From contig CM070913.1 in the NCBI GenBank assembly GCA_036417435.1, positions 2,594,680-2,658,679 on the forward strand: a stretch of DNA of 64,000 nucleotides, in the 5' to 3' direction. The DNA comes from Inia geoffrensis. Lineage: Eukaryota; Chordata; Mammalia; Artiodactyla; Iniidae. The notes below the pieces were generated by a model that saw only the letters and a list, made by a program, of their open reading frames with translations, ran no database searches and was not told the DNA's origin. Below are positions 63,366 through 64,000 of the stretch, piece by piece. Within the stretch, counting starts at the first letter, position 1. Each line of letters begins with the position of its first letter. Position numbers and translations under genes: made by a program.

Positions 63366-64000
63366 CAGTACATCAACACTAACCCATGCCCTCTAACGTA
63401 CGCCAAACCTAAGCCATTGCCGTACCCTAACCTGTACCCTAATCAATCCCCTTTCCCTAACCCTAACCCTAACCCTAACCCTTAACGTGACCCTCTTCCG
63501 AGGCCTTACCCTCACCCGTGCCCTAATCGTAAGCAGTACACTAACACTAACTAGTGACCTCACACGTACGCTAAACCTTAAGCGTTGTGGTACCCTAAAC
63601 TGTGCCCTAATATCTCCCCATTCCCTAACCCTAACCCTAACCCGAATTCTATCCCTGACCCTCACCCGAAACCTTACCCTCACCCGTGCCCTAATCTTAA
63701 CCAGGACACCATCACTAACTTGTGCCCTCACACGTACGCTAACCCTTAATCGTTGTCGTACCCTAAATTGTACCCTAATCCCTCCCCATTACCTAACCCT
63801 AACCCTAACCCGAATCCTAACCCTGACCCTCACCTGAAGCCTTACCCTCACCCGTGCCCTAATCTTAACCAGGACACTAACACTAACCCTTGCCCTCACA
63901 CGAACGCTAACCCTTAAGCACTGTCGTACCCTAAGCTGTACCCTAATCCCTCTGCATTCCTTAACCCTAACCCTAACCCGAATCCTAAACCTGACCCTCA
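63366..64000 (+). repeat. HOR unit 49, partial: A, B, C and most of D, cut by the window edge
   Basis: Monomers start at 63366, 63534, 63702 and 63870. The sequence follows unit 6, including CCCCTTTCCC in A, CACCATCAC in C and CTAAACCTGACCC at the very end. The array continues past the window. Confidence 0.92.

Larger units (their letters stand above)
1..64000 (+). repeat. Telomere-derived satellite array with 168-bp monomer and nested higher-order repeats
   Basis: Every part of the window reads as CCCTAA-like hexamers. An anchor hexamer (CAGTAC or CAGGAC, followed by variants of ACCAAC ACTAAC) recurs every 168 bp: at 7, 175, 343, 511, 679, 847, 1015, 1183, 1351 and onward to 63870. Exceptions are isolated single-base deletions, one 6-bp loss and one 54-bp gain. 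Monomers fall into eight classes whose order repeats as A-B-C-D-E-F-G-H. The C-rich strand is + throughout and I saw no inversion. Both window edges lie inside the array, so its full size and flanks are unknown. Known biology: TTAGGG is the telomere repeat of vertebrates and several other eukaryote groups. Inference: this is a subtelomeric or interstitial heterochromatic satellite that arose from telomeric DNA. It is not a functioning telomere, because most hexamers are mutated. Confidence 0.96.

Noticed and set aside
1..64000. CRISPR array
   Set aside because: The repeat is 168 bp with no unique spacers and no cas genes. The units are directly adjacent tandem copies.
1..64000. Alpha satellite or another known centromeric satellite
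   Set aside because: The length is similar to 171 bp but the sequence is telomere-derived. I saw no match to the CENP-B box pattern TTCGNNNNANNCGGG.
1..64000. Functional terminal telomere
   Set aside because: Perfect runs are at most five hexamers, and the sequence between them is mutated in a fixed pattern. A telomerase-made end would be nearly uniform.
1..64000. Transposons, LTRs, tRNA or rRNA genes, or single-copy islands
   Set aside because: The 168-bp anchor never misses by more than 54 bp, so there is no room for an inserted element, and no such motif was seen.

Overview
The whole 64 kb window is one uninterrupted tandem array of degenerate vertebrate-type telomere repeat (CCCTAA on the + strand, TTAGGG on the - strand). 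I see no single-copy sequence, no protein-coding gene, no RNA gene, no transposon and no array boundary. A TTAGGG-type telomere repeat points to a eukaryote: animals, many fungi, some protists and some algae use it. The sequence does not say which. The C-rich strand is + from base 1 to base 64000, so if this is a chromosome end, the end lies to the left. It could equally be an internal heterochromatic block of telomere-derived satellite.

The array is built in nested layers. Layer 1 is the 6-bp telomeric hexamer. Layer 2 is a 168-bp monomer made of exactly 28 hexamers in register. Most hexamers have decayed in a fixed pattern, but a core of three or four perfect hexamers remains near the middle. 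Layer 3 is a higher-order repeat (HOR) of eight distinguishable monomers, here called A to H, 1344 bp when complete. Shorter or longer forms differ by whole monomers: 5, 6, 7, 10, 11 or 13. I tile the window into 48 complete HOR units plus a partial one at the right edge.

Layer 4 occupies about 15.3-45.0 kb. Three successive HOR units (8+7+8 monomers) repeat together as a block of about 3862 bp. Layer 5 covers about 23.3-46.3 kb. There the 3862-bp blocks come in two versions, alpha and beta, that alternate with a period of about 7725 bp. Two internal deletions break that order.

The flanks (0-15.3 kb and 45-64 kb) hold the same eight monomers in a less regular HOR order. They also carry long-range copies of each other: about 2.6 kb at 4.6-7.2 kb recurs at 61.4-64.0 kb, and 9.1-16.6 kb is related to 45.0-49.7 kb with a deletion. 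Because 168 is divisible by 3 and by 6, reading frames stay open for hundreds of codons on both strands, giving apparent proteins of Pro-Asn, Leu-Thr or Arg-Val dipeptides. I treat all of these as artefacts and annotate no CDS.

Coordinates place the first base of each monomer at the CAGTAC or CAGGAC hexamer. Unit boundaries were read by eye from this anchor.
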